The position numbers and the translations under genes were made by a program. Below the pieces are notes generated by a model. The model made no database searches, was not told where the DNA came from, and saw nothing but the letters and a program-made list of their open reading frames with translations. Positions 42,417 to 56,042 of a stretch of 64,000 bases of DNA are shown here, one piece after another. Source of the DNA: Gnetum montanum (lineage: Eukaryota > Streptophyta > Gnetopsida > Gnetales > Gnetaceae); NCBI GenBank assembly GCA_015680685.1, contig MNCI01015841.1, positions 115,982 to 179,981 of the forward strand, read 5' to 3'. The stretch's first letter is position 1, and each line of letters starts with the position of its first letter.

Positions 42417-45400
42417 CTCCCTTGTTAGTGATACAACTAATTTAATAGATGCTTCTTCTTAGCAAGCTAAATTTAATTTAATCATGGACTAGTTTCAAAT
42501 AGGTTCTTACAAAACTATTTGATCCTACTACTATATTTTGTTATGATTGGTTAATGATCTTGTTGTTATGTGCTTAATTTTTCTACAAGTATTGGATGAT
42601 ACATATAATTAGCCATACATTATATTTTTATTAATACTTATGCATGGTAGTGTCATTATTGTTATCAAGTCTTTGGTCATGTCTATGGTAACATATCTTT
42701 TATGGTATTTAGTCTTCAATGAGTTAATTTGATGGAGGTTTGACTTGTCTTGTGATATGGATTTTTGGGATCTTATTTATTCAAGGCATTTTTAATCATA
42801 TATTATGAATTTTATGTTAAAAAATAAATAGATAAATAATTGGATAATGGGATTTCATCCCATGGATAGATTTTGTTAACTTTCTAGTTGGAAAAATGGG
42901 ACACTTCTTTTGATTTGTACTAGGCATATCATTAGCTTAATATGTTATTTCATGACAAACGTGAGGCTTTGGGTCTTCGTTAATCAAGGACTTGGAATAA
43001 GAGATGTTATGAGATATAAAACATGAACCATGGGGGTACTCATCAGGAATGACTTGCATATGGATTGAACCTGTACCAAGATTAAAGTTTCTAGTATTTA
43101 CAGATCATGTTGGTAGTATAGCAAGAAATCATAACCTATTGCAAGTATATAGATCTATGAATATAATTTTAATAGAAAATATTGTCTCATCACAATCATG
43201 AAACTACACTAGAATCAAAGTTTCCATTATTTATGGACCATGTTCTGATGGCATTGTAGCAATCCCATAGTCATAACAATACTTGCTTAAAAAAATAATT
43301 GTTAAGTAATGTACTATTTTAAATGATAAGCTCTCTACTATTCATGATAACAAGATCATATTATTCATGTTGATGCATGATAATTCTCCATCACCAACTA
43401 TTACTTTAAGTAGGAAAGACTACTTATTTTTGAGAGGTATGGTATCATAAGACATGGTTAAGTTGGTAAACAATGTTCACGAAATGTCTAATGTGATAGT
43501 GCCTTGAATTTCTATTATTCTTTGGAAGTTATGTAAATTAGTGATCACCTAATGTTTTGATGTTTACTAAGCACTAACACCTTAGTTATTCTTTTGGGAT
43601 AAATTTTTTCCTTTGTTTTATTATTTTTCCTTAATTTTCCCTACTTTTTCCCATTGTTTTCTTTACTTTAGCTATAGAAGTGGGTAGGATTCACAAGTGT
43701 GGATATGGTATGACTCATAGTTCCTCAAAGTTAATTGTGACCTTGACTACATGCCTCAATTACCTTGAAGTTAATTTTAGTAAGTTGAGTACCTATGATG
43801 GGGTGCAATTCGCACCCCCATTCATGCCTTTATTTTAACCTCCTAGCTCAATTTATCAATGTAATCTACTGTGACTTGAAACCTATCACACTTGAAAATT
43901 TAGAAGTTTTGGTCTCTTGAATATTCTAGATGAATGCAACTCATAGTACATTGCACTGTAAATTTTTAGTGATCAGCTTCCAAAATAGTGCAAGTAGTTG
44001 CGATCCTCAGTTTCTTAGATGTGACTAGGTGTGACCCACAGTTGATCATAAATTAAAATTCATTGAAATTTTTTGTTATCATGTTGTCATGGGTTGCAAC
44101 TCATAGTTGGCCAAAACCTAATTTAAAAAGTAAAATAAAAATATGTCAAGAACTTTATGATTCATTCTTCCTTGTAAAAGCATTGCAAGCTTTGACCAAG
44201 TGCAAGCTGAGCTTCTACTTGTACATGTAGCTTCTAATTCTCACCTCCAAGTTTCTTCCTTTACTTAACATGCCAAAGGTAGGCCATAAATTCTCTAATT
44301 TTTATGATTTTTCTAGCTAGATTTTCTATTGCACATTATTGCAAGCACCCATGGGTCATCAACATTCTCTCCAAATGCAATTGGAAATTTTGGTTGGCAT
44401 TATTGCATTTTGTTTATGTACATCACATTTTTTTCATGTGAATCTCAAGCTAGAGAATTTTAGATACCATCATAAGTGCTGGTGACAGTTTGGGATGCGA
44501 CCGCCAACGAGTGTCCTCGAACAGGATTTCTGTGCTTGCTGGTCTTGCGGTTGTGAAAAATTTCTGTGTGTGTGATATTGCAGCATGCGGTTGTGAAAAA
44601 TGAAATGATTGCATTGTGTGTAAACTATAAATGACTTATCTTAAAGAAATTTAGCCAACTTTGCCACGTACTGTGAGTTGTTGAGAGTTCTTATTTTGTT
44701 CAATTGCCTAGTCTATGCGGTCCTTATAATACCTACCTATAACAAATAAAATTTTGCAAAAACATTTGAGCATAACTCTGTGAATCTACTTCTAATTTTC
44801 CCTAGAGAAAGAGATAGTTCCACAAGAAAACTAGAAATAGAGCAAGATTCAATGGAAATAGACAGAAAAGAAAGAAGATTTGTGTAGACTTCAAATATTA
44901 AAACAAGGTAAAATGACATGAGTAAACACTTCGCAATAAAGCTATCCCAAATTCAATATCTATAAATTATTCAAACTTCTAAGGCTCAAATAAGCAATTT
45001 CTTCAAGACAATCCTATTATGTTACCGAAAAAATTGCCGCGTAAACTATCACGTACAAGACTCCATTTTGGCTAGATAATGGACGTCAACAATTGCATTC
45101 AACAGAACCTTCAAAAAACTTGACAATTCCTGAATGAAATACCACGAAGATTCACTTTAAAGATAAAATAAAGCTATTCTGGTCCCATTAAAATACCAAA
45201 GATTTTCTGAACCCTCTTGACTATTGAATCGTTCAACGGCATGACTACAGGAAGAGGCTCTCTTACAACAATCCCAATAGCAATTCTTATACGTTGCACA
45301 ATAAAATTTACTACTAAAATGCTCTTAAGGCTTTTAAACACAAGTGCTTCTATGGAAAAATTTTAATAGAAATTTTTATCAGGCAACAAGAACAATAAGA

Positions 45401-46080
45401 GCAACCTAAAAATCCCAAAATTATTTGCCAAGGATGATACTATCTAAACCACTAGCTAAACAATTTAAACAAAATAAAAATAAAACATAACTCATAGGAC
45501 TATGACAAAGAGGCTGAAATATTTTCTTTAGCAAGCCATCTTACAAGCAATCTTTCAGAATTTCTTCTTTACAATGCTCTTATCCCAAGACTCAAAGTGT
45601 GTCTCCAAGTGAGAGCTCAAAGTGCTAGCTAGTAATCTTCCAAAGTGTGATATATTTTGTTTTACTTCTTACCCTTGAAGCCTTTTTATAGGTTTCAAAA
45701 GGTAGTTACATACTCAAAAATATCTTAGCTAACTTCTCTCCCAAGTAACTTGCCCATCAAGTTAGGAAGTATTAACTTAGGAAGTTAGGAAGTTATGAAG
45801 TTAGGAGAAATATTGCAAATATTGCTTTTGTGAATAATGAAAAATAACTCCAATAGCTCCATATAATTGTTATTTTCATTTTTATGTGTTTATAATTTTT
45901 AAATTTTGAATACTATTGAAGCCCTAGTAATTTTATGAACAAAGTGATGGTAAAAAGATAATATAATATCCACCTTGGTGTAGACATTGGTGGTAGCGGT
46001 AGCCAATCCGTGTAAAATTATATTAATAAATTATCTACATTTGCACCTATGTAAAAGTGGCTGGAAAAAAAAAATTTAAA
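42417..46080. other. No gene; decayed AT-rich sequence, probably 3' part of element O
   Basis: No open frame over about 60 codons and no domain visible. Repeated phrases such as GCAACTCAT(A/C) near 43.9-44.1 kb recur loosely near 49.8-50.4 kb, perhaps from related untranslated regions. Confidence 0.4.
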
Positions 46081-46800
46081 TCCAAAATATGAGGTCCGAA
46101 TGTGAAGGCGCCAGGCCTGGAACTACCAGCAAATATTTCCAAATTATCCCGCCTTGCCAAAAATCGTTATTAACTACCACTGCGGAAGAAGGCTATGCCG
46201 CTGCATCCGGCATCGTTCCCATGTGGTGTTCAGTTGCTGAAGAGCAAAGGAGAAGGATTTTTCTTGAAAATAATGATATGCTAAACATATGGTTCTGAAC
46301 ATAGGGTTTCAGTTGCCTGGAATTTTTTTTTACCCCAAATTCAATTAGGGCTTCCTGCGTTTTTTTTTGAATAAACTTCCAAATCACCACCATTATTATT
46401 GATTGCCAAGCCAAGGGTGAATGTATCATGGATCTACATCTAGCAAACCCGTAGGAACCTTCATCATGCCGTTAGAATCGCCACAACCTCCAGAACTGTC
46501 GTAGCCTGCAAAATTGGAAATGCCACGGCCTGCAAAACTAGAAATGAAACCGAGGTTTCAACAAAACATGACTCTTTTCTATGTATAATATGTGTGGATG
46601 AGGGTTTTGATTTTTTTATCTCTCTACATTCATGATAAAGAGGTTTTATCCCCCAGGGACTTGGCCATGCCCGTGGTGATAGTGGTTTTCCTTGGTACGG
46701 TGGCTGCACCGCGATAAATGCCACGCAGCTACGCCATGATAAGTGCCACGTGGTCACACGATTTTACCATGCCTATTGCCCACCTGGCTTTGTTCTGTTT
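46081..46800. other. GC-richer island, unclassified
   Basis: Clearly richer in G+C than its AT-rich surroundings. Short open frames on both strands (46089-46298 plus; 46757-46464 minus) have ordinary-looking amino acid composition but no motif I recognise. It might be a captured or relic gene fragment. I assign no product. Confidence 0.3.
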
Positions 46801-48338
46801 CCTTTCCTTTCATTTCTCTGGCCTTCCAGCAACGAAACAGTAGCTACCATTGATACAACGGCTAAATGCGAAAAATTTTTGCTTCACAGATGTCGCTGTT
46901 TCAGTTTTTCTCCTTTTTTTGATACTTTGACATGCTTATATTTTTACATTAATTTCCCTGCACCATATGTATAAATGATACATATGAAAATTGGACTTCC
47001 TTCATAATCTTACTAGACTTTGATTCCGTAAAGCCCGGTTATGTATATATATTGCTGCCTTGTAAAATGCATTTCTCAGAAATTCATAAACTTACCATAG
47101 AAATGGTGCTCCTATACATTTCTTCCTTAAATTAAAAGAATGCCTTTTTTAACTTATTATTTTCCTCTCAGGGCTAAAAATTTAGCCACTTCTCCAAAAA
47201 TTCTTAACCCATTAAGCCTGCTTCATGAAATGGCCAAATGTGCCAACAATAAGTTTGAGATTTAGGATTTTCAACTTCATCTTCTAGGTTGGATACATTT
47301 ACCCTTAGGATTAAAGTAGAAACTCAAGTACCAAATGGGAACTACAAATGCCTTTATTTTTTTCATGACTTAATAGAATTTTCATGATGAATTTAGGGTA
47401 ATTCAAGTTCTTTTTTTTTTTGGTAAACTAGTCCATAGAAAGATAACAATAAATTTTTTTCATACTATTTTCTTTGTGATAGGATGTTGTGCTAATAATA
47501 AGAATATATATCCTACATCTAGTCTTCAAATCCTTGCAATTCATGTTATGTAGCCCATTATGTGTAGAAGTCTCATTATATGTGATTTCTCAATTAAATC
47601 CTCCACAGAACTTGCATAGACTAGGAACTTATATAGTATTCCATATGACATGGCAAGTAGCTTACTAATCCACTATGTTGGGATAGTTGTGTGTTACCAT
47701 AAGTACAACCTAATCAATTTGAAGTTGCTACCATGTCTAGATTATAAAATAAATGGTGACACAAATGAGAATGTATAATTCCATAAAGATGCAATAATGA
47801 AAGGATGACAAAGGATCAATTTTTATTCATGAGTACAATAGCTTTATTTTTCTCTTTTTCTTCTATTAGTTCAATTAAGGATTTTCTCCTTTGTTAAGCA
47901 TGGAAATTCTCAAATTTAGTCTTTATTTTCAATTGCTTAATTTATATTAATTTACTTATTTATGTTACATTGAGAACAATGTAAACTTCATTGGTGGTAC
48001 CAACATTTTTAAGATTTTTTAATGGATTTATGTGATTATTTAAAATATTTTACATATTTATGCATTATGTTGGATTTATTTTATACAAGTATTAAAATAT
48101 TTGCATTATCGTACTATGTCTTTTCTAGCCTAGCCATTCCATTTACATTATTTTTTATGTTGTACTAATGTTTTCTTTGTAGCAAGTAATTTATTGTGCT
48201 TCTCAATGCAAGAAGATTCATACACAGGGATAAGAATCAACATTGGTAGATCTGATAATATAGAGATGAGCTTAGGAGATGCAATAGGAGCACATCCATA
48301 GGAAGAGGATGGAGCATCTCAAGCATGAGTAGTGAGAG
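46801..48338. other. No gene; AT-rich
   Basis: Only short spurious frames. At 47967-47982 the inverted repeat ACATTGAGAACAATGT is followed by TTCATTGGTGG. Sequences like this (GAGGACAATGT ... GTGGGG) commonly occur downstream of pol in Athila-like elements, so this may still be part of such an element. Confidence 0.35.
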
Positions 48339-49590
48339 ATGAAGTTTCCTACATCACCATTGAGGGCACTTAGGAACTTTAAGCCTCTTATGGAGCTTGT
48401 CAACTCATTAGTTGTTACATCCTTGATGCTTCACAACCTTGATTTCTTGAGGCAAGGCATTCTACAAGAAGGAGGCATGTCAATTTTATTTGATGTTTCA
48501 AAGGACTTTGGCTACATCTTGGAATTTCTAGGTTGGTGGTAGGTCTTATGACATCAATGAGTCCTTTATTACCTAGGTTCTTGAGATGCAGGTTGGAGTG
48601 AACCAACAATACTTTGTGGTAGCATCTTCGAAGAGGAAAACTCACTTGGCTAAGCTCTTCATTGAAGTTGATATCAATGCGATGGGGTGGTCCTACAAGA
48701 ATCTTTTCTTGGAAAGGAGGGTTCTTACTAGGGTGGTGATGATGAATGCCTTTGGTAGTTCTCACTTCATGCATGTCATGTTGTTTAGCATGCTAATCAT
48801 GAGTGACTTGGAGGATCCTTGTATCCTCAATTATCCATTCATCATTCTATCCAAGATGGATTTGGTGGTTCAAGATGCTAATGAGGTCCCTTTTCTATCA
48901 GTGATCTTAACATTATATCAACACCTCCAGATTCAGCCACCATCCCTACCCATCAAGGAGATTATTGTATGGAACTAGGAGTAGTTTTCAAATTTGAGAT
49001 GCACTTTTTACACTCAACAGTTGCACCAAACATGGTATAAGGAAGTTTGGTGGATTTCTAATTCACATTTCCTTGATGATGGGGACAAGGCCACTTGGGA
49101 GGCTCATTATCCAAAGTAGAATCAATAGTTCTAGCAGCATGGCATAGCAGGTGGTGATAAGGCTTTGGTAAAAGCCAAAGCATGGATTATGGTCCATGAG
49201 GATGCATTGTAGGTGAGTCTCATTACACATTGTAATGAGATGGAGACTGATCTACATGCTCAATGTGACTATTTGAAGAGGAGACAATATCAACAAGTAT
49301 CTAATGTGGAGATCCTTGGCCATCACATTTTCTCCTAGCTAAGAAAGGCGTAGTACTCTTTTAGGTCCCTAGAAGTTAGGGATTAGGTGAACTCATAGAT
49401 CATATCAATGGGCTAACTAATCATCAACAGCAAGTAGGCTAGACCATTTTGCCCTATGGTCCAAGTTAATCATGGGATCACAAAGGAGAATTTTATGAGT
49501 AAGGAGCCTAGAGAGGATGCTTCTTATCCTCCTCCTTTAGCAAATGCTCCTACATTCCCTCAAGGGAATGGCTTAGCTCCTCAAGTTTGA
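48339..49590 (+). pseudogene. Unrecognised broken ORF cluster, possibly the extra 3' ORF of an Athila-like element
   Basis: Frames 48339-48542 and 48586-48978 are open. Further pieces in shifted frames run to about 49590, ending in a Pro/Ala-rich tail (PPPLANAPTFPQGNGLAPQV). One piece near 49180-49330 is helical and charged (AWIMVHEDAL, HCNEMETDLHAQCDYLKRR). I do not recognise the family. Athila-like elements often carry an extra ORF between pol and 3' LTR, and the ACATTGAGAACAATGT motif lies upstream, so that is my best guess. Confidence 0.35.
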
Positions 49591-50890
49591 GAATTTTATT
49601 TCTCTCTTCCTCTATCCCTTCTCTTATTTTTGCATACTCATGAGGCATTATGATGTATATGTGTTGATCTTATGCTATGTATCATTTATTGTGTTATTCA
49701 TTAATTCACTTTCATTCTTTCACTCTCTTTTATGGAGATGATAAAGAGCTAGTTGAGGGCTATTTTATGACGTGAATCAATGCTTGTTTTTACTTGGTTT
49801 CTTCAAGTGTTCAGATTGTGATAGCTAGTTGTGACCTTATGTGATCATAGCCACCTGCAACTCATCATCATAAGGATAGAAGCTAGACCTTCGATAATGA
49901 GAATGACCCTTATGAAATATAGAAGGAAGAATGTCCATCCTACAATCATCAAAAGTGAAGTTCAAAAGGATCAAGAGAGAGGAACAATTAAAGTTAGTTG
50001 AAAATAAAGATGGGGTAGAATTGGAAAGTTAAATTTGAGTCTAGTGATGAATTATGAGCTCATGCAACCCACATTAGGTTCTAGATCACAAAATTTCCAC
50101 TAGCTACAAATCACAGCCAATTGTAATTTAATTCTAAACAAAGATTGGGAATTCATTAAAGTGAGTCTTTGTGACTTGCACCCTGTCATTGCTCATGGTA
50201 GTCCTTTAAGCCTAATTAGTCACTTGGTCATTAGGATTTAATTATTCAACCTTTGAAAATGGCTCACTGAGACTAATAGTCACAATCACTAGTAGTGGTC
50301 AATTGGCTTCATATTTCTTATTCGGACTAAGAGATGCAACCTTGTGCAGCTCGCACCCAAGTCAAAGTCATTATCCATACATTATTTTAACCATCAATTG
50401 AAGCCATTTTAGCACCAAATTGAAGTAGGATTATAAAGCATTTAATATAAGAAAAAAGGAGGATATAGAATAAGATGAATGATGAGAATATAGACAAAAG
50501 AGTTTATAGAAGAGGTATAAAGTTTAGAGTGAATTGGACTTTCTATTGAATTATGTTGATTTGTATTAGAGATTCTTTTATAATAAGATAGTTGTTTTTA
50601 TTTCTTGCTTAAGAGTGAATTCATGTTGAGCGTTCTTCATCCTAATTTGAGAAATTAACCCCATGTAACTTGTGGTTCTCTATTGATTGACTTCCATACT
50701 TTTACAACATAAGAATGCAAGAACTTAATCAACAATATTCCTACCTTAGTGGTGGCATCCCTCATAACTATGAGTTTTATCATTGGTGATAGTACTTTTA
50801 AGGTTGAGGTGAAGTTCCACTTGGATAGTATTTTTATTGATGATAAGGATACCTATAGTTGCCTTGAGGATACACCTCTTAGGGATTTAC
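49591..50890. other. No gene; AT-rich
   Basis: I see no supported frame, no LTR boundary and no tandem repeat. Confidence 0.4.
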
Positions 50891-50899
50891 CTTTTGATG

Positions 50900-52870
50900 A
50901 ACTTTGGGTTTAAAGCATAAAACCAAAACTTCTAATGATGTAACATAACTTGGAAACAATCATTTGGATGTTTATATTGGAAAATATCATAATAATCATT
51001 ATCATAATTAATCATTATCATAATTAGGGTTTTCAATCTTCTCCATTGCAGCTACTTTTCCTCTTTACTAGTAATAGTCTTTTCCTATGTCTCTTTGTTT
51101 TTGTCTTTATCCTTGGATTTTGCTTTCTTTGCTTTCTTCTTCACAATCTTAAGTGTTGTTTGGAAATTGTTATCTATGAAGTCTCATATCTTATCAATAT
51201 TTTCCAAACTTTTAGTAATAGATTTTTGGATAGGCAAGTCCTTTCTTTACACTATCTCTTCCAATGATGCTCCTTCATCAAGTTCACAAAGATGAACTTC
51301 CTTTTGTGGATAGAGGGATCCTATTGTACTACTATGTACACTATATTTTTGAGTTTTCCCTCTTCTTTTACCACTTATATAATAAGCCTTTGAATCTTCT
51401 AGGCTCTCATTTTAGATAATCTCCCTTGGACATAGGTTCTAATGGTCTCTCTTGTCTTATTGTGAACTCCATCTATGATATGGCATTGCTACTTCTTTTG
51501 AGAATAGCCATGGATTGGGCATCAGTAAAGAAGTAAATAATATTTTTTTCAGACTGCATGATGGACCTTATGGTTATCTTGTCTTTACCATTGAATTTTC
51601 TATCTTACGTGAAGTATCTATGCATACATTTAGTACTTATTATTAAATAGCACCAACATTGTACTTCATCTTCTGATTGATTTTGATTCCAAGAATTGGT
51701 ACCAACTCTTTGCTTCTTTGATAAGGACTCTTGAAAGCTTCTACCATTTTTTTTAATGTTTTACAAGGTATAGGCATCACAAAAGGATTGCAAGTGATTT
51801 TTTGGATTTGTGTTGTAGCCTTCTTCAAATTTAGAAATATTATTATTATCTAACTATTTGATCCATCCCTCTGATGTCTAGTAGGGATGTAAAATATCTA
51901 CTAGATTTTTATCATGCTTCTTCTTATACAAGCAATAGTTCCTTATGATCATCATAATTCTTATGATCCCTATCATAACCATATCTCCTTTGGTGTTTCC
52001 TACTAGACCATCATTCATTATGATATACTTCTTCCTACACATGTCTACCATCTCTTTGACCATATCTACAATAGTCTCTTCTATCATCTCCATCTTATCT
52101 GCGATCATTTTCCCTCCTTTCTTAACCATGTTCATCCTTGTTAGAGCTTGATGATAAGGATGAAGATGGATAATTAGAAGAGTTATGTTGGATGGTTCTT
52201 TTTCTGTGATCTCTTTGGTGTTCTCTTTATTATCTCTTGGAAGACCTTGGTCTTGAGGTTTCCCTTCTTCTAGATCCTATCCTTCCCTTGCCTTGGTTGT
52301 TTGCCAAGGCTAAATGTAGTCATGAGTGATTCATTTCATCTTCACTGAGGGGTGAAGGATTTTGGAATTGGGATTTACCATATTAGTAATTAGTATCCTC
52401 CTTTTCTAAATATGATGTTAAGTGAATAAATTCTTTCTATTCTTTGAAAGTCTCTTAGCAAGCTCTCATAAACTAATATTTACAAACTTGAACTTCTATA
52501 GGCTAATAAGCTTTGGAGATTTCATCAACTACCTTGTAATCTAAAGTTATTGCTTCAAGCCCTATTTTAATCAATTCTACCATAATTGGTCCTCTAGGTC
52601 TCTCAATTATAGCTGTTCATCCTAGTAAAGTCTAAAAGTAAAATTTAGATGGTAGGAATTTAGATGTTGGTAGACTATCCTTACTTAATGTGGTACATCA
52701 TCCCTATTCTTATTAGTCCTATTACATACTCTTGTTAAATAATCAATTGGTGGGGAATTTACCTTATGAGAAGAAGATATATTTCAATTTATAAGTCTTT
52801 CTTAGAATAAAATAGAGTTGTATTTAGATGATAGTTCATTGCAGGCTTCAATAGCAAACCTTAAATAATT
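50900..52870 (-). pseudogene. Element E: gag-like remnant on the minus strand
   Basis: On the minus strand from about 52350 broken frames give GKGRIGSRRRETSRPRSSKR, a Ser-rich run, then an Arg/Asp/Tyr-rich stretch around 52130-51900. These resemble the basic C-terminal part of the gag in element D (reverse of 1-200). Open pieces are 52135-51878 and 51828-51643. No pol motif is secure. Its position next to a minus-orientation LTR-like stretch (52.9-53.7 kb) suggests one element. Confidence 0.4.
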
Positions 52871-52879
52871 CTTTCTATC

Positions 52880-53700
52880 TAAAACACTAGTACCAAGTGC
52901 CATGCAATCACATGAATCACTAGTACCAAGTGCCTTATCATATGAATCACAAGTGTTCATACATGATTTAATCAAAGCTCATGGATTGGGTCTAGCTGGA
53001 TACCTTACATAGTTAAGAGATAAGTCACTAATCATTAATCATACTTGTGTTTGCTTAAATTATATGGTTAAGTGTGATTGAGACATATTATTAAAGTTTA
53101 TTATTAAAATATTAACTCATTAACTTAAGTATAGGAAAAAAAATCTAATCTAGCCTAAGTGTAGAGCATCCATTTCCTATTTGTTGTATACATCTTGAAC
53201 ATGTATTAACATTGTTGGATTACATTACCAAATGTTAATATGCTTATGCTCAAATTTGGTTGTACTTGTGTGAATTACTTTAAGTGTAATGAAGTAACAC
53301 ATTTAACTAAGTACATGAAAAATAAAAGAATAGTTAAAGTAAATTGCATAGTAAAAAATTAAAATACTAAGCTAAGTGCTACAATAAAAAGAACACATAT
53401 TGATTTTATTTCTGTCATGCAAGTATGTCTAGGTATATCACATACTCAAATAAAATTCCATACAATCCACTTAATCTAGACTGCAAGGCACATGGTAAGA
53501 AAATTTTAACTTTCACAAAATGAAACTACAAAAGTATAGCTAAGGGAATGACCAATGGTTTCATAAATGTAGTGGGTATGTGCATTTATATAGACATTTA
53601 TTGTGGTTATGTCAATGCTAATGTGTTAATGAAGTAAGGGCTATGTCAATGCTAATGCATCAATGTGACTTCAAAACATCGATATTCATTAGATATCCTC
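52880..53700 (-). repeat. LTR-like sequence of element E (family of C and D)
   Basis: Same orientation as the D LTR and alignable by eye: CATATGAATCACAAG, then ATACATCTTGAACATGT, TTGGATTACATTACCAAATG, and CATAAATGTAGTGGGTA.GTGCATTTATAT. Exact ends are not visible. A 30-bp tandem duplication (CTAGTACCAAGTGCC...) sits at its left end and no primer-binding site can be seen. Confidence 0.5.
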
Positions 53701-53927
53701 TTTATTTAACTTTATTTGAGCTTTTTTATTAATGAAATTGAAGAGTGGATCTATAAAATATAAGTACAATTTAGAATTATAATTTAAACTAATCTTTTCA
53801 AAATCTTAGTTTAAGTTGATTATGTTGTCTTAATTTCAAATTGAACAAAAAAATTACTATGAATTCATCTTACTCTTAATGAATTTTGTTAGCATTTATA
53901 AATAGAAGTTAATGTCTATAAAAATAT
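53701..53927. other. No feature; AT-rich spacer
   Basis: Nothing recognisable between element E's LTR and element C. Confidence 0.4.
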
Positions 53928-54787
53928 TGATGAAGTGTATTTTATCTGGCTCTAATATCAAAGCCCTGATATCAAATACCTAATATTGGGGGTGCTGAAG
54001 CAATGTTGGATATTCGATATCATGAGATGTGTGCTAACCTATAAATATAGTGCTTGGGAACATAGTTTGGGCATAATTTTTGTCATAGCATAGCAGAGCT
54101 CTTGTAGTTTCTTTTCTCCAAAGTTAGAATATTTTCCAAGTACCCACAGTAGGAGTCAATGAGTGTATGGATATTTATTCGAGCACTATTGTACCTAAGC
54201 ATGGTAGTGTGTGCGACAATAAAGACAAGTTTTTTTATAAACCTTGTAGCACCTTAGTTAGATTCAATATTTTATTTATGAATTTAATGTTTTATGCACT
54301 TTTACTTCCAATTAATTAAACTAAGTTAAGTTAGCTAAATTAAATTGCAATTAATTAAGCAGATAAGTATAAACGCTTTGAGCATGGGCATGACAATTCA
54401 TAATCCCAACAACACTTAACATTTGGTAACCTAGTAGCATTATACATGTTCAAGATGTGTATAGAAAGTAAGACTGAATACTTATGTTAGGATTAGTTAG
54501 AGATTAATGAGTTATTTGGAATAAATTAGCCATTAAATTACTTAATTCCTTTATTTTGAGCACTAAGAACATAAACATAAAAAATGATAAAAATTAGATG
54601 CCTCAATTGCTCTTAACCATACCTTTGTATTTTACAAGTGTAACTAGGAAGACAATGATTGTAACAATTGGATTTCACTTCCTAGAACTAGTGTACTTAA
54701 AGACTTAAGGTTTATGAAATTCGACTGAATCACACGTGAATGATTGTGATTCATATGATTAAGTGTAGGGGTATTTGTTGCTCATCA
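53928..54787 (+). repeat. 5' LTR of element C
   Basis: Starts TGATGAAGTG and ends GCTCATCA, 860 bp. A CTATAAATATAG box at about 54040 may be the TATA element. Aligned by eye over its whole length with 56043-56906. Confidence 0.8.
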
Positions 54788-54809
54788 TTAGCACCATTAT
54801 TGGGGACCT
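54788..54809 (+). promoter_or_regulatory. Primer-binding site of element C
   Basis: TTAGCACCATTATTGGGGAC, a transition-decayed form of TTGGCGCC-type sites of Athila-like elements, directly after the LTR. Confidence 0.65.
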
Positions 54810-56042
54810 TTAGTTTGTTACGTGCACTATCTAGGACTTAGTCAAAAATTATTTAACATCATTGGAACAAAGCCTAAATTCATATCATACCTCAAAATAA
54901 CTACAACAATTATAAGAAAGTGCATTGCATTTCTTGTCTTCTAAAACAAGATGTCTTCTTCTCACAAGAGTGATTCTCTGCCCAAGTTTGACAAAGTAAA
55001 TCAGCAAGTGCCCTAGAAATATAGAGTGATATATGCTCATCCTAATGAGTATGTACCCAATTTCACCTTTCTCCTACACTAGGATGAACAACTATGGTGG
55101 CGAGACATGGAGGGCAACATTGTGTTCTGCCTGATTGATCCATTTCTGCGATGTTCCACCAAACTCTTATGTGGTTGGGCATCCAAGGGCTTCATGCTAA
55201 ATAGGTTGTGCAGGACAGTAATGGCAAGGATTATCATCCTATTGATGCATAATTTCTGAGGGATCGATAGCTAGAGAAGCACTATGAGTCTACAAAGGGC
55301 ATGTGCCTACTTTGGGAAGGACCTACTTGCATACCTTTTGGTTATGTTAGTTAAGTTCTTTATCCTTAGATATTCTCACAAGAAAATCCTTTTGTGTGCC
55401 CCATCAATGACATCCAATTATGTGCATCTTTACAACATTTTTCAATGAAATCCTCTTTTTTTTTTGTTGTTGTAAATTCTTTAACCTTCTTCAAGTATTT
55501 CATCACATTTGGGATTTTTTTAAAAATTTAGTAATGGATTGTTTATCCATTCCATCCCATTTTTTAGTCTTCTCACTAACACTATTAAAGGAATTAATCC
55601 ACCATAATCACAACCTAGCCAAGTGTAACTACCAATGAGATAAGGTACCTAAAAGCTATACATTACACATTGCACACTAATCCATAATTTTGTTGTGATT
55701 GTAGTGGGAAGCATGGACTGGAAGCAGGACTATCTTCACCAAAGAATAAGCATTAGCATCATGCGACAAGGATCCTTCATGATCATTGAATCTTCTCCCT
55801 CACTCTTTAGCTACTAGAAAAGTTGGATGTTAGTTTTGGCAAGGGTGTTCAATTCTATTGTCATAAACACCCAATTTTGTAACAGATTGTAAATCCATAC
55901 ACTTCTACACTTAGAGTCTATCTATTTCATTTGATTTAGATTGCATATCAGTTAATAATCCCATACCTTTTCAATATTTTATAAGAGACTTGTTCCTCTT
56001 TTTGTTCACTCGAGGATGGGTTTTCATTCAGTCATGGGGATA
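54810..56042 (+). pseudogene. Element C internal region with gag-like start
   Basis: ATG at 54951 opens a short frame (MSSSHKSDSLPKFDK) that stops after 21 residues. Later pieces share nucleotide sequence with the internal part of element D (around ACATGGAGGGCAACAT). No zinc knuckle, protease or pol motif is visible, so the element could only have moved with enzymes from elsewhere. The purine-rich CATGGGGATA before 56043 may be the polypurine tract. Confidence 0.5.

Noticed and set aside
834-53700. D and E LTRs as the two ends of one 52-kb element
   Set aside because: D's primer-binding site faces left, away from E, so D's internal region lies outside that interval.
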